A stretch of DNA of 64,000 nucleotides, from positions 806,001 to 870,000 of the forward strand of contig NC_015562.1 in assembly GCF_000214415.1 (NCBI RefSeq), in the 5' to 3' direction. Origin of the DNA: Methanotorris igneus Kol 5 (GTDB lineage Archaea; AGJL01; Methanococci; Methanococcales; Methanococcaceae). The translations under genes were made by a program, and so were the position numbers. Below the pieces are notes generated by a model that had not been told where the DNA came from, did not search any database, and saw only the letters and a program-made list of their open reading frames with translations. This document shows positions 1 through 8,291 of the stretch, in pieces; the stretch's first letter is position 1, and every line of letters starts with the position of its first letter.

Positions 1-1110
1 GATTACACCCAAACCTCGTTTAAAAATATTAAAACAGCCAACTACTTGGCGATTAAAAGAGTTTGAACAATTATAGCAAACAACCTGCCCTTCTTGGGAC
101 TCCATTCTACTCCCGCATATAGGACAGGTCGTTGAAGTGTAGGCAGGATTAACTAAGATAACAATCGCCTTATAACTTATTTTTTCGATTATTCCATTCC
201 AATTCGCTCTATCTATTCTTCTATTGAAGTATTTATTTTTATACATACTTCTCTTATTCAAATCCTCAAAAACAAAAATTGCATTTGGAAATAGTCGAGA
301 TAATTGTGTTGTAAGTTTGTGTAAAAAGTCCTTAACTCTATTTCTTCTCCTTTCGAATAACCTATTTATCTTTCTCAAAACTCTTAAAGGACATTTTTTG
401 AGCAGTTTTTTAAGGAAATCGATTTTCCTATCATAAACTTCTTTAAGTCGGTGTAATTCGGTTAAATCTATCCTTATCCAACCCTCTATCGGATGGAATA
501 AGTCGAGGGATTTTAGATTGCTATCTACTCCAACGATTATATCTTTGTCTGAATAGTTTAGATTATCTTTGAAGGTTAAGAATGCTTCATTTTCCTTTAA
601 AATAATTTCTCCAATTGTTAAGTCCTTAACCTTATCAAAGAACCATTCATTTTTGATGTTTAAGGTTAAATACTCTTTTCTTGGTTTTATCGTTATTCTT
701 ATCTCCGCTCTTTCTTTGTCGTATTTTATTAGAGTTGTTTTAACTCTAACGAATAACCTCTCTACTACCGGTTTTGTTTTAGTTCTATAACCTCTTTTGT
801 AGTTCGAAGCCCAACTTTGTAGGATGGAATAGGCGGTTTTTATAATCCCATCGATGTAGTGGGAGGCATAACTCCAATTTTCTAAGAGTTTGTTTCTTAG
901 GTTTCTTTTGAATTCGTTTGATTTTGGTAGTTTTGGTTTATCTTTTTTAGTGTATTCTATGTTATTCCAAATCATGTCTATGCATTCGTTTAACTTATCT
1001 TTACATTCGATTAAGAACGTTTTAAGTGGATAGTTATGACTAACTTTATAGGATAGAACGACTTGATAGGATAATTCCTGATTCTCTTTTGATTTTGTTT
1101 TATTTGACAT
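1..1110 (-). CDS. tnpB: TnpB (IS200/IS605-family OrfB) protein, cut by the window edge
   Basis: The minus frame is open from an ATG at 1110 to the window edge (370 codons, no stop), so the 3' end and any omega-RNA/right end lie outside. The protein has the TnpB layout: an N-terminal basic/helical region, a RuvC-like domain with Asp196 in VGVDSN and Glu282 in VFEDLN, and a zinc finger with Cys329/332 and Cys345/348. The final RuvC motif, normally a D-R-D-x-N-A-like block, reads NRQVVGCFNI (353-362), so both usual acidic positions are Asn or Gln. The nuclease may therefore be inactive, though alignment is needed. No TnpA (Y1 transposase) gene is visible nearby. Family assignment is firm; activity is not. 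Confidence 0.9.
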   Translation of the reverse strand, partial: MSNKTKSKENQELSYQVVLSYKVSHNYPLKTFLIECKDKLNECIDMIWNNIEYTKKDKPKLPKSNEFKRNLRNKLLENWSYASHYIDGIIKTAYSILQSWASNYKRGYRTKTKPVVERLFVRVKTTLIKYDKERAEIRITIKPRKEYLTLNIKNEWFFDKVKDLTIGEIILKENEAFLTFKDNLNYSDKDIIVGVDSNLKSLDLFHPIEGWIRIDLTELHRLKEVYDRKIDFLKKLLKKCPLRVLRKINRLFERRRNRVKDFLHKLTTQLSRLFPNAIFVFEDLNKRSMYKNKYFNRRIDRANWNGIIEKISYKAIVILVNPAYTSTTCPICGSRMESQEGQVVCYNCSNSFNRQVVGCFNIFKRGLGVI

Positions 1111-1225
1111 AGTAATCGTTGTTTGTTTTTAATAGAACTATCCTATCATCAAATATTTAAAAGTTTCTTCAATATTTATTCACAAATGTTCATAAATGTC
1201 CATGTATAATTAAACAGTTTCAAAC

Positions 1226-1248
1226 GGCAAAATCCAAAGGATTTTGCC
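1226..1248. repeat. GGCAAAA palindrome, isolated copy
   Basis: A perfect inverted repeat, GGCAAAATCC then GGATTTTGCC around a short centre. It belongs to the palindrome family found 22 times in this window, always outside conserved coding sequence. Confidence 0.85.
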
Positions 1249-1249
1249 A

Positions 1250-1372
1250 AAAGGGGCATTGCTGAGCGAAGCGAGGTGTGCATCCGATTTGGATGAAATC
1301 GAACCGAAGGTTCGAGCAGCGAAATCTTTGTAGGAGTTTTCGCCTAATCGAACCGTAAGGTAAAACCGATAA
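1250..1372. other. GC-rich block with consecutive small hairpins
   Basis: The block is markedly richer in GC than its surroundings. It holds CATCC/GGATG (1281-1295), a perfect 7-bp stem TCGAACC/GGTTCGA (1299-1315), CGAAA/TTTTCG (1320-1342) and small ACC/GGT stems near 1355-1375. It lies upstream of tnpB. It could be part of the element's left end or a structured RNA. I do not recognise a known RNA family. Confidence 0.4.
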
Positions 1373-1521
1373 GGTCTTACTTAAATATTTTAGGCAAACA
1401 TTTATTAAAAATAAAGCATCATATTGAATATTTATAGTTATTCTGTCAACTTCTACACTATTTCAAGATCTTTTTCACAAGTTTGAGTATTACTATAAAC
1501 AAAAAATCTCTCAAAAAATAC

Positions 1522-1608
1522 GGCAAAACCTAAAAGGTTTTGCCAAAAATTTTTGGTAAAGCCATTTGGATTTTGCGTATATTTTTTGGCAAAACCTTAG
1601 GTTTTGCC
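1522..1608. repeat. Two GGCAAAA palindromes in opposite arrangement
   Basis: Copies lie at 1522-1544 and 1588-1608. The first has TACGG on its left and AAAAA on its right. The second has TTTTT on its left and CGTAT on its right, so it is the reverse orientation of the same unit. A degenerate third copy sits between them. Confidence 0.85.
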
Positions 1609-1670
1609 GTATATTTTTGATGTTAAAGAATAACCACATATTTAAATTTTTTAATTATGCACTACCCTCA
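1555..1670 (+). repeat. Left copy of a ~120-bp direct repeat
   Basis: This segment closely matches 3004-3128: the same degenerate palindrome, the same full palindrome, then the same unique tail ending ACCCTCA. The main difference is an 8-nt insertion in the right copy. The two copies bracket the DUF2283/DUF4258-like pair. Confidence 0.85.
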
Positions 1671-1838
1671 AAAAGAGTATTTTTAATAATGATTAACTTA
1701 AAGACTCTCCCAAAAATATAGGTTATTTATAGTTAGTTTTCCAATTTCTGCACTATTCCAATACCATTTCATAGATTGAGTTCAGCTAATATAAAAGTTC
1801 CATCAAAATCAGCCACTAAAAAAGCAAAAATCTTAACA

Positions 1839-2204
1839 CTAGCATGATATTGCGAGAGTTCCTTCTGATAAACTAACATCATTTAACCCCTTAGCAATGA
1901 CTGATTTTTCTACCATTCTGTTTCTTTTTAGAATGGATATTTTCATTTCTATTTTTACAATATCTTTTGAAATAAATATTGTGCTTTTAAATTCAACAAT
2001 GTTTTTTAAATCAAATTTGGATAATTTGAATTTTTTTGACGCATCTAATACTTCAATTCCCATTACTGAACCTTCTTTATTAAAGTCAATAATAATATCA
2101 TTTAAATCCAATGAATCTTTATATTCCTGCCCTTCAGCATATATGTATAAACTGTCATTCTCTATATCATAGTCAATATTAGTTGCTTTATTATTTATTA
2201 TCAT
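1839..2204 (-). CDS. DUF2283-family protein (probable antitoxin partner)
   Basis: A 121-residue protein. The first half carries the DUF2283 pattern: YDIENDSLYIYAEG (residues 12-25), then a short beta-rich stretch ending GSVMGIEVLDASK. The second half (about residues 60-121) extends beyond the usual ~60-residue domain and has no motif I recognise. The start overlaps the 3' end of the upstream gene by 14 nt, so the two are co-transcribed and probably translationally coupled. DUF2283 proteins are commonly paired with DUF4258-type toxin-like proteins, and the order here (toxin first, antitoxin second) fits. Antitoxin function is inferred from pairing. Confidence 0.75.
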   Translation of the reverse strand: MIINNKATNIDYDIENDSLYIYAEGQEYKDSLDLNDIIIDFNKEGSVMGIEVLDASKKFKLSKFDLKNIVEFKSTIFISKDIVKIEMKISILKRNRMVEKSVIAKGLNDVSLSEGTLAISC

Positions 2205-2514
2205 CGTCCCTCTCCCTTCTACTTCTTTTAGATGGAAAAACAGTTATTAAATTAATTTTTAATGGGTTTGTATTTTTAATGCTTAAAATAACAATCATGT
2301 CATATTCCTCATCAAGTTCGTAATATACTTTAAATTTATCTACACCCTGTTTTAATATCCCAACTGGTTTTTTGGTTAATAAAATATTGATAAACTCTGA
2401 TTCTTCTGGAAGTTTTTTGTTTCTACATTTGTATCTAATTTTAAAATGTTTAGTTTTTTGGAAATTTTCCTCCTTTGCATTTGAAATAAGTTTTATAACT
2501 TCATCTATATCCAT
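2191..2514 (-). CDS. DUF4258-like small protein (probable toxin partner)
   Basis: A 107-residue basic protein with a helical N-terminus, an HFKIRYKCR segment (about residues 23-31) and a C-terminal strand ending NLITVFPSKRSRR. This resembles DUF4258 proteins, which tend to end in ITVY/FP followed by basic residues and have RelE/BrnT-like folds. It overlaps the DUF2283 gene by 14 nt. The pair lies between two ~120-bp direct repeats. No catalytic residue can be assigned from the sequence alone. It could also be another RelE-like family. Confidence 0.6.
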   Translation of the reverse strand: MDIDEVIKLISNAKEENFQKTKHFKIRYKCRNKKLPEESEFINILLTKKPVGILKQGVDKFKVYYELDEEYDMIVILSIKNTNPLKINLITVFPSKRSRRERDDDNK

Positions 2515-2777
2515 ATTGCCCCTTATGTTTTTTAGTAGTTTAACATTTCTATACTATTATAGGGAGATAATCATATTAAAAAGTATCTATTTTTGTGTCG
2601 GTTTTTGGATGTTAATTTAGAGTGTGATGCATAATTGATACATCAAATTTATATTCTAACATCTTTATAGTTATTCTGCCTAATTCACTGAGTTTCGCCA
2701 ATATAATAAGTAATAAATTTATTAATTAAACAAATAAGCAATAGTATTGCCCTGTTTGATTTGAAAAAAAAAATTTT

Positions 2778-2832
2778 GGCAAAACCATAGGTTTTGCCGT
2801 ATATTTTTTGGCAAAATCCAAGGGATTTTGCC
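2778..2832. repeat. Tandem pair of GGCAAAA palindromes
   Basis: Copies lie at 2778-2798 (GGCAAAACC/GGTTTTGCC type) and 2810-2832 (GGCAAAATCC/GGATTTTGCC type). They are 11 nt apart in the same orientation, each followed by CGTA. Confidence 0.85.
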
Positions 2833-3003
2833 GTAATACTAAAAAAACTCATCAAAACCAAACTATTAAAAAGTAAAAATCTCAACTGTGTTTTTATCAA
2901 ATAAAGCATAGATTTTGCTAAAATTATTAAAAACCTAAAATATAAACGTTATATGCTAAAATCTTTAAGATTTAACAATAAAAAACCATTAAAAATATAA
3001 TAC

Positions 3004-3128
3004 GGCAAAGCCCTTTGGATTTTGCGTATATTTTTTGGCAAAACCTAAAGGTTTTGCCGTATATTTTTGACTAAAAGATGTTAAAGAATAACTACATATT
3101 TAAATTTTTTAATTATGCACCACCCTCA
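3004..3128 (+). repeat. Right copy of the ~120-bp direct repeat, with palindrome 3037-3058
   Basis: This is the partner of 1555-1670. It includes one degenerate and one full palindrome, followed by the shared tail ending ACCCTCA. It has an extra CTAAAAGA relative to the left copy. Confidence 0.85.
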
Positions 3129-3190
3129 ATATCTCTATAAGATATACAAAGGTATCAGTTAAAATATACAGATGAGCCTTAAAGTATTCT

Positions 3191-4849
3191 TTAATTTATT
3201 TTGTTCTCACTCAAGAATTTGGCGTTACTTCTCCTTATAAACTCATCACAAACCTCTTCTGGATTACCCTCAAGGATTATTTTTCCTTCATCAATCAATA
3301 TTGCCCTATCGCTAATTTCCTTTATTAATTCAACGTGGTGGGAAATGAGGACAATTGTTGTTCCAAATTCATCATTTATTTTCTTTAAGTAGTTTGCAAC
3401 GTCTCTCAATGTTATTGGGTCTAAGTCTCCAAATGGCTCATCTAATAGGAGGATTTTTGGTTTTGTTATCAACTGCAATGCCATAGCGACTCTAACTCTT
3501 TCCCCACCACTTAATTGAGCTGGAGTTTTTTGCAATACTTCCTCTGGTAAGTCCAATGCATCTAAAACCTCTTTTGGCTTAAATTCATCCACAATTGCTG
3601 GGAATAGGAGTTTAATGATATTTTCACTTAAACCTAACTTTTCCAATTTATTCCTCATTTCCTCCTCTGGCAAGTCGATCAACTGATACAAGCTGTCAAC
3701 GACCTTCGGAGACAAACCAAGTTCCTTTGCTTTTAATTTTGCATGTGCTATGGCTTTCTCTCCTTTTATCCCCAACCTATATTTTAGCAAATCCTCAACC
3801 TTCACATAGTGGGATAGTGAGAACTCTTGATGCATAACTCCAATTTTTCTCCTTAAATTTATTCTCTCCCATCCATAATCTTTCAAGTTAATACCATCCA
3901 CTATGATATCTCCACTATTTGGCATCTCAACTCCCGCCAATAACCTTAAAAGAACAGATTTTCCTGTCCCGCTTGGTCCTATAATGGATAAAATTTCTCC
4001 CTCTTTTATGGTGAATGATACATTTTTCATGTTTAATGTTTCCCCACCATGGACAACATAGTATCTTTTTGATACATTTTTTACCTCTATAATATCCCTC
4101 TCCGATGGTTTTCTTTTTCTAATATATGGTTCTTTCATATCTTTTAGGAATTCCTCTATAACCTCCTCTGGCTTTCCGTCCATTTTAATTTTACCTTCTT
4201 CCAACAAAATACATCTATCACACAAATATTTATGTATCTCTGGAAGGTGAGAGGTTATTATAACGGTAATTCCCAACTTATCCCTTATATTCTTAATAAC
4301 ATCTAAGAGCATCTGTTTTGATGCAGGGCATGCCATCGTTGCTGGCTCATCTAATAGCAAAACTCCCTCCCCTCTTTCATAAATCTTTGCTATCTGTCTT
4401 CCTAAAATTAGCCTCTGCTTCTCTCCTCCACTTAAGATATTTGAGAATGCATCCTTTTTATGCTCCAATCCAACTAATTTCATAATTTCTAATGCATCTT
4501 TCTCATATTCTTCCCATTCATCCTCCAATGGCAGGGATTCATCAGAATTGTTCCTTATTGCATAAAGTTTTCTTATTATGTTGTATATTGCTGGCTCAGC
4601 CCATAAGGCAAAATTTCTCTGTAAGTGTATTGCGGTGATTTCTCTAAAGTTGTCTTTTCTTCCGCAAATTTCCACATATCCTTCATCATAGGGTTCAGTT
4701 CCCCTTAAAATTCTAATTAATGTTGTTTTTCCTGCTCCACTTCTTCCAACAATACCTAAAATCTCTCCTTTCTTTGCCTCAAAGGAGATATTATCCAATG
4801 CTACCTTCTCACCATACCTTTTTGTTAAGTTTTTAACTATGACGCTCAT
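3191..4849 (-). CDS. atwA: Methyl-coenzyme M reductase system component A2-type ABC ATPase (AtwA-like)
   Basis: A soluble protein of two fused ABC ATPase domains with no membrane segment. Domain 1 has GRSGAGKT, LSGGEKQR and VLLLDEPA. Domain 2 has GPSGTGKS, LSGGERVR and ILLLDEPFGD. The long insert between Walker A and signature of domain 2 is typical of component A2 (AtwA), the ATPase that helps reductively activate the nickel F430 of methyl-CoM reductase. The start is placed at ATG 4849 because GGTGA lies just upstream and the conserved protein begins MSVIVKNLTKRYGEKV. The frame is open to 5041, but that extension enters a repeat. Methanocaldococcus has more than one A2 homologue, so the exact paralogue is uncertain. 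Confidence 0.87.
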   Translation of the reverse strand: MSVIVKNLTKRYGEKVALDNISFEAKKGEILGIVGRSGAGKTTLIRILRGTEPYDEGYVEICGRKDNFREITAIHLQRNFALWAEPAIYNIIRKLYAIRNNSDESLPLEDEWEEYEKDALEIMKLVGLEHKKDAFSNILSGGEKQRLILGRQIAKIYERGEGVLLLDEPATMACPASKQMLLDVIKNIRDKLGITVIITSHLPEIHKYLCDRCILLEEGKIKMDGKPEEVIEEFLKDMKEPYIRKRKPSERDIIEVKNVSKRYYVVHGGETLNMKNVSFTIKEGEILSIIGPSGTGKSVLLRLLAGVEMPNSGDIIVDGINLKDYGWERINLRRKIGVMHQEFSLSHYVKVEDLLKYRLGIKGEKAIAHAKLKAKELGLSPKVVDSLYQLIDLPEEEMRNKLEKLGLSENIIKLLFPAIVDEFKPKEVLDALDLPEEVLQKTPAQLSGGERVRVAMALQLITKPKILLLDEPFGDLDPITLRDVANYLKKINDEFGTTIVLISHHVELIKEISDRAILIDEGKIILEGNPEEVCDEFIRRSNAKFLSENKIN

Positions 4850-5024
4850 AATCTTCACCATGATAATTTTGTAATGTTCTAAAAAAGTACTTTTAATAAT
4901 AACTTTTAAATGCACAACTATGTCCATCCTGTTTGGATAAAACCTTTTTAAAGGTTCCATTATGATTGCATAATAGTTTATTGAACATATTCTTATATGG
5001 TTTATGCTAAAATATAAACAAAAA

Positions 5025-5136
5025 TATAGTTTATACGGCAAAACTTTGTTTTGCCATTAACATTCCAAATAAAGGTTAATTATCCCTTTATATAATTTAA
5101 TGAGGATTTAGTGCATTTGTAAGGCGAACAACTATA
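5025..5136. mobile_element. MITE-like element, TATAGTTGTTTGCC family, left end eroded
   Basis: The right end reads GGCGAACAACTATA. The left end keeps only TATAGTTT before the palindrome at 5037-5055. The interior matches the copies at 9672, 45511 and 63136, with shared segments such as CCAAATAAAGGTTAATTA. It sits between atwA and mobA. Confidence 0.75.
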
Positions 5137-5162
5137 GAAACACAGTTTCACTAAATCGTGAT

Positions 5163-5804
5163 ATGATGATTTCAGCCATTGTCTTATCTGGTGGAAAGGC
5201 AAGGAGAATGAACGGAGAAAAAGCATTTAGGGTTGTTAATGACAAATATTTGATTGAATACACTGCTGATTTGCTGAATGAGATGAATATACCGTTTGTT
5301 ATAGTATTTAGGAATGATGGTGAAAAATCAGATGATACAAAAAATTTAGAAAAAGATTTCTTCAAAAAATATAGACAAACAATAACATGGGATTTGGAAG
5401 GCAATAAAGGCCCACTAATGGGAATACTATCTGGAATGAGAGTTTTAAATGCAAAATGGATTTTAGTCCTTCCGTGTGATATGCCACTCATAAGCAGAGA
5501 TGCAATAAACAATTTAATTAAATATATAGATATTGCGGAAAAAGAAAAAAAGAATTGTATAATCCCAATGCATGAAAATGGGTATATAGAGCCACTTTTT
5601 TCATTGTATATGCGTTCTTCAATGGAGGTTTTAGATAGAATGTTGAACAAAAATTCCTCAAATAAAAATTTATCCATGCGAAATTTTATCGAACATTTGT
5701 CTCCTCTTTATGTTGATGCCAAAAAAATAGACGAAACAGGTAGGGCATTTATAAATATAAATACATTGGAAGAGTTGAAAAGAATAAACTCTAAATTTCA
5801 ATAA
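5163..5804 (+). CDS. mobA: Molybdenum cofactor guanylyltransferase MobA-like protein
   Basis: A 213-residue nucleotidyltransferase that would attach GMP to molybdopterin (Mo or W) for formate dehydrogenase and formylmethanofuran dehydrogenase. The N-terminal loop LSGGKARRMNGEKAF is the nucleotide-binding signature, and PCDMPL (about residues 105-110) carries the metal-binding Asp. The start could be ATG 5163 or ATG 5166; GTGAT lies just upstream. Its last 14 nt overlap the convergent MBL gene. A MoeA gene elsewhere in this window (43208-44395) acts in the same pathway. Confidence 0.88.
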   Translation: MMISAIVLSGGKARRMNGEKAFRVVNDKYLIEYTADLLNEMNIPFVIVFRNDGEKSDDTKNLEKDFFKKYRQTITWDLEGNKGPLMGILSGMRVLNAKWILVLPCDMPLISRDAINNLIKYIDIAEKEKKNCIIPMHENGYIEPLFSLYMRSSMEVLDRMLNKNSSNKNLSMRNFIEHLSPLYVDAKKIDETGRAFININTLEELKRINSKFQ

Positions 5805-6570
5805 CTTTCCCTACATGTCCATAGACAAAATTATCCAAATCACTTAAAATCTTCATGGCTTTAAATCCTGTGCAGTGTAGGGGCATAATAAACTCCAAAT
5901 TCTGGTTTTTGAGATATTCTTTTACTTCATTAATGTATCTTTCAGATGCATTAACTAAATGGAAACCCCCAATAACTCCACGAATTTTTGAGAGGGATTT
6001 AGCATATTCAATAACATTTACTATTCCGCTATGAGAGCAGCCGGTAATAACAACCCCATCGACAATTAAAAACATATCGTCATTTACAAAATCCTCTTTG
6101 AATTCTCCATCCATTAAAGTATAGAATTTTTCCATCTCACAGGAAATTTTTCTTGGGATGTAGCCAGAGATAATTATATCTTTGGATAGTTTGTAGGGTT
6201 CTTCAACAAACAATGTATTGGAATAGTTTTTTAAAAATTCCTTTATTTCTTTGTTTATTCCAATGTATCTTCTTTTATTTTCATCATATTTGTCCAATAA
6301 AGCGTCAGGGTGCATTATAATTTGAGTGTTAAAATCTTCCTTATTTATAAAATAAAAAAGTCCATCTGCGTGGTCATAATGTCCATGGCTTAACACAATT
6401 GCATCAAAACTATCATCTTCCCCCATAATTTCCAAATTTTTCTTCAATGTCAGTGGATTTTGCCCAGTGTCAAATAAAATTCTTTTTTTACCTTCGATTA
6501 TTATTGACAAACCGTGCTGAGCAAGGTATCTTTTATATGCAATGTTGTCTATAAGAATTTTAATCTGCAT
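5791..6570 (-). CDS. MBL-fold metallohydrolase, RFA-P/dihydropterin synthase-like family
   Basis: A 259-residue metallo-beta-lactamase-fold protein. Metal ligands are visible in LSHGHYDHADG (about residues 60-70), with a further Cys-Ser-His at TGCSHSGIVN and a final His in PLHCTGF. The layout matches the group annotated as 7,8-dihydropterin-6-methyl-4-(beta-D-ribofuranosyl)aminobenzene-5'-phosphate synthase-like in methanogens. That label is a family name more than a proven role. The ATG at 6570 is preceded by GGTGATAAG. It converges with mobA. It could act in methanopterin synthesis, but neighbours do not prove it. Confidence 0.75.
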   Translation of the reverse strand: MQIKILIDNIAYKRYLAQHGLSIIIEGKKRILFDTGQNPLTLKKNLEIMGEDDSFDAIVLSHGHYDHADGLFYFINKEDFNTQIIMHPDALLDKYDENKRRYIGINKEIKEFLKNYSNTLFVEEPYKLSKDIIISGYIPRKISCEMEKFYTLMDGEFKEDFVNDDMFLIVDGVVITGCSHSGIVNVIEYAKSLSKIRGVIGGFHLVNASERYINEVKEYLKNQNLEFIMPLHCTGFKAMKILSDLDNFVYGHVGKVIEI

Positions 6571-6649
6571 CTTATCACCAAAAATTTTTATAGTGGTGTA
6601 GAGTGTAATGTTATATAAATTTTACACATATGCGTTAAATGGTGAAAAT

Positions 6650-7366
6650 ATGGAAAAAATAAAGGTCTCTGGAATTGTTGAACTATCAACTATAGATTAT
6701 CCAAAAAAATGCTCTGCAGTTATATTTTTATCAGATTGCAACATGAAATGCAAATACTGCCACAACTATGAGCATATAACAAAAAATGTTTATGAGATGA
6801 GTGCTGAAGAGGTTTTTAATGATATTGACTTTTTATTTGCAGAGGCAATTGTTATAAGTGGTGGGGAGCCAACACTACAACCAAAGGCAATAATGGAATT
6901 GGCAAAACTTGCGAAAAGCAGAGGATTTCCAGTAAAAATTGATACAAATGGAACACATCCAAAAGTTATTGAAGAACTTATAAAAAATAATTTGGTTGAT
7001 TATGTTGCTTTGGATGTTAAGTGTAGGTTTGATAAATATAAGGAATTAACTGAATACGATGGAGATATAAAAGAGAAGATTTTAAGAATAATTAATATGT
7101 GCAGGGAAAATGATGTCTTTATAGAATGCAGAACCACATATATCCCAACTGTTATGGATAAGGATGATATTGAGGAGATAGCAAAAACTGTAAGAAACTG
7201 CAACCTCTATGCCATCCAGCAGTTTGATAATGAACATGCTTATGATGATGAGTTTAAGAAAATTCAACCACCAAAAACTAAGAGACTAATTGAATTGGGA
7301 AACATAGCAAAGAAATATATCGATAATGTTGTTGTAAGAACTTTTGAAGGAGAAATTAAAATTTAA
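6650..7366 (+). CDS. Radical SAM activating enzyme, NrdG-like
   Basis: A radical SAM protein with the cluster motif C-x3-C-x2-C in CNMKCKYCHNYE (about residues 29-40) and GGEP at the SAM site (ISGGEPTLQP). It fits the anaerobic ribonucleoside-triphosphate reductase activating protein family (the NrdG2 type common in archaea). The start is set at ATG 6650, six nt after GGTGA; an upstream ATG at 6608 lacks such a site. It is followed after 11 nt by mptE on the same strand, so they probably share a transcript. The glycyl-radical partner is not in this window. Confidence 0.82.
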   Translation: MEKIKVSGIVELSTIDYPKKCSAVIFLSDCNMKCKYCHNYEHITKNVYEMSAEEVFNDIDFLFAEAIVISGGEPTLQPKAIMELAKLAKSRGFPVKIDTNGTHPKVIEELIKNNLVDYVALDVKCRFDKYKELTEYDGDIKEKILRIINMCRENDVFIECRTTYIPTVMDKDDIEEIAKTVRNCNLYAIQQFDNEHAYDDEFKKIQPPKTKRLIELGNIAKKYIDNVVVRTFEGEIKI

Positions 7367-7377
7367 ATTGTGATACT

Positions 7378-8103
7378 ATGGACATGGAGACATGGAAGGA
7401 ATTTTACAACAAAATTATGGATGATTTTAGATTTGATAAAGAAAAGGACGTTGAAAGTGCAATAATATTAAATGAGATAATAGAAAAAGAGAAAAACAAT
7501 ATAGACATTGAAGAAGTAAAAAAACTCATAAGTGGAAAGGAAGTTTATGTTTTTGGTGCTGGGCCTTCGTTAAAAAAGCATGTGAAGATAATAAAAGAAA
7601 AAAATACACAAAACCCAATTATAGCGGCAGATGGAGCAACAAAGGCATTATTGGAAGAGGGTATAGTCCCAAACATAATAATTTCTGATTTGGATGGAGA
7701 TATAAACAGCATAATTGAAGCAAATAAAAAAGGAGCCATTGTTGTGATTCATGCACATGGAGATAACATAGATAAAATAAAAGAATACGCAAGAACACTA
7801 AAAAACATCATTGGAAGCACTCAAATACCACATTTTGAGCAACTAAAATTGAGCAATTTAATAAATTATGGTGGATTTACCGATGGGGATAGGTGTTGTT
7901 TTTTAGCAGAGCATTTAGAGGCAAAGAAAATAATTTTATGTGGAATGGACTTTGGAATTTATGTAACTAAATATTCCCGACCAAATATAAAAAATGATAT
8001 TGAAATAGCAGATGATATAAAACAGAAAAAACTAAAATATGCAGAAGAACTTGTCCATTGGTTAAAAATACACGGGAAAAGTGAAATTGTTTATTTGGAG
8101 TAA
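7378..8103 (+). CDS. mptE: 6-hydroxymethyl-7,8-dihydropterin pyrophosphokinase MptE (DUF115)
   Basis: A 241-residue DUF115 protein, the archaeal enzyme that pyrophosphorylates 6-hydroxymethyldihydropterin on the way to tetrahydromethanopterin. Conserved stretches include VYVFGAGPSLKKH (about residues 57-69), IIAADGATKALLEEG, and ISDLDGD with its acidic metal-binding residues. A GTGATAC ribosome site precedes the ATG. It lies 11 nt downstream of the radical SAM gene. Length is normal for the family. Confidence 0.88.
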   Translation: MDMETWKEFYNKIMDDFRFDKEKDVESAIILNEIIEKEKNNIDIEEVKKLISGKEVYVFGAGPSLKKHVKIIKEKNTQNPIIAADGATKALLEEGIVPNIIISDLDGDINSIIEANKKGAIVVIHAHGDNIDKIKEYARTLKNIIGSTQIPHFEQLKLSNLINYGGFTDGDRCCFLAEHLEAKKIILCGMDFGIYVTKYSRPNIKNDIEIADDIKQKKLKYAEELVHWLKIHGKSEIVYLE

Positions 8104-8104
8104 T

Positions 8105-8251
8105 TATAGTCGTGTGCGAAATTTTTTAAACTTATTTATGCATTAATAAATTTTTAAATAATCTTTATTCCTCCTTAAAATTTGAAATAAGGTATAAATC
8201 TTTAAGAATTTGTCAATAGCATATTTCCAATTTCTAACGCACACGACTATA
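8105..8251. mobile_element. MITE-like element, TATAGTCGTGTGCG family, palindrome-free copy
   Basis: A 147-bp element with near-perfect terminal inverted repeats (TATAGTCGTGTGCG and CGCACACGACTATA). It starts 2 nt after the mptE stop. Relative to the copies at 11166 and 58935, it lacks the internal palindromes and so serves as the empty-site version. Ends in TA fit a TA target duplication. Confidence 0.85.
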
Positions 8252-8291
8252 TCAACCAAATCCAAAGGATTTTTCAACTTTTCTAAAAGTT

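Larger units (their letters stand above)
1111..1838. other. Intergenic repeat-rich stretch without a convincing gene
   Basis: This stretch separates tnpB from the DUF2283 gene. It holds AT-rich tnpB upstream DNA, a GC-rich hairpin block (1250-1372), three GGCAAAA palindromes and one copy of a ~120-bp direct repeat. Short partial copies of a TATAGTTATTCTG-type end occur near 1434 and 1729. No open frame here resembles a protein. Confidence 0.7.
2515..3190. other. Intergenic stretch with palindromes and the right direct repeat
   Basis: The stretch holds a TATAGTTATTCTG-type end near 2665, palindromes at 2778-2798 and 2810-2832, and the right copy of the ~120-bp repeat. A 74-codon minus frame (2685-2909) runs through the palindromes and is not credible as a gene. 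Confidence 0.65.

Noticed and set aside
2685-2909. 74-codon minus frame
   Set aside because: It runs straight through two palindromes, has no ribosome site and no conserved pattern.
4850-5041. 64-codon N-terminal extension of the AtwA-like frame
   Set aside because: The conserved protein starts at 4849 with a GGTGA site. The extension reads into intergenic DNA and a MITE.
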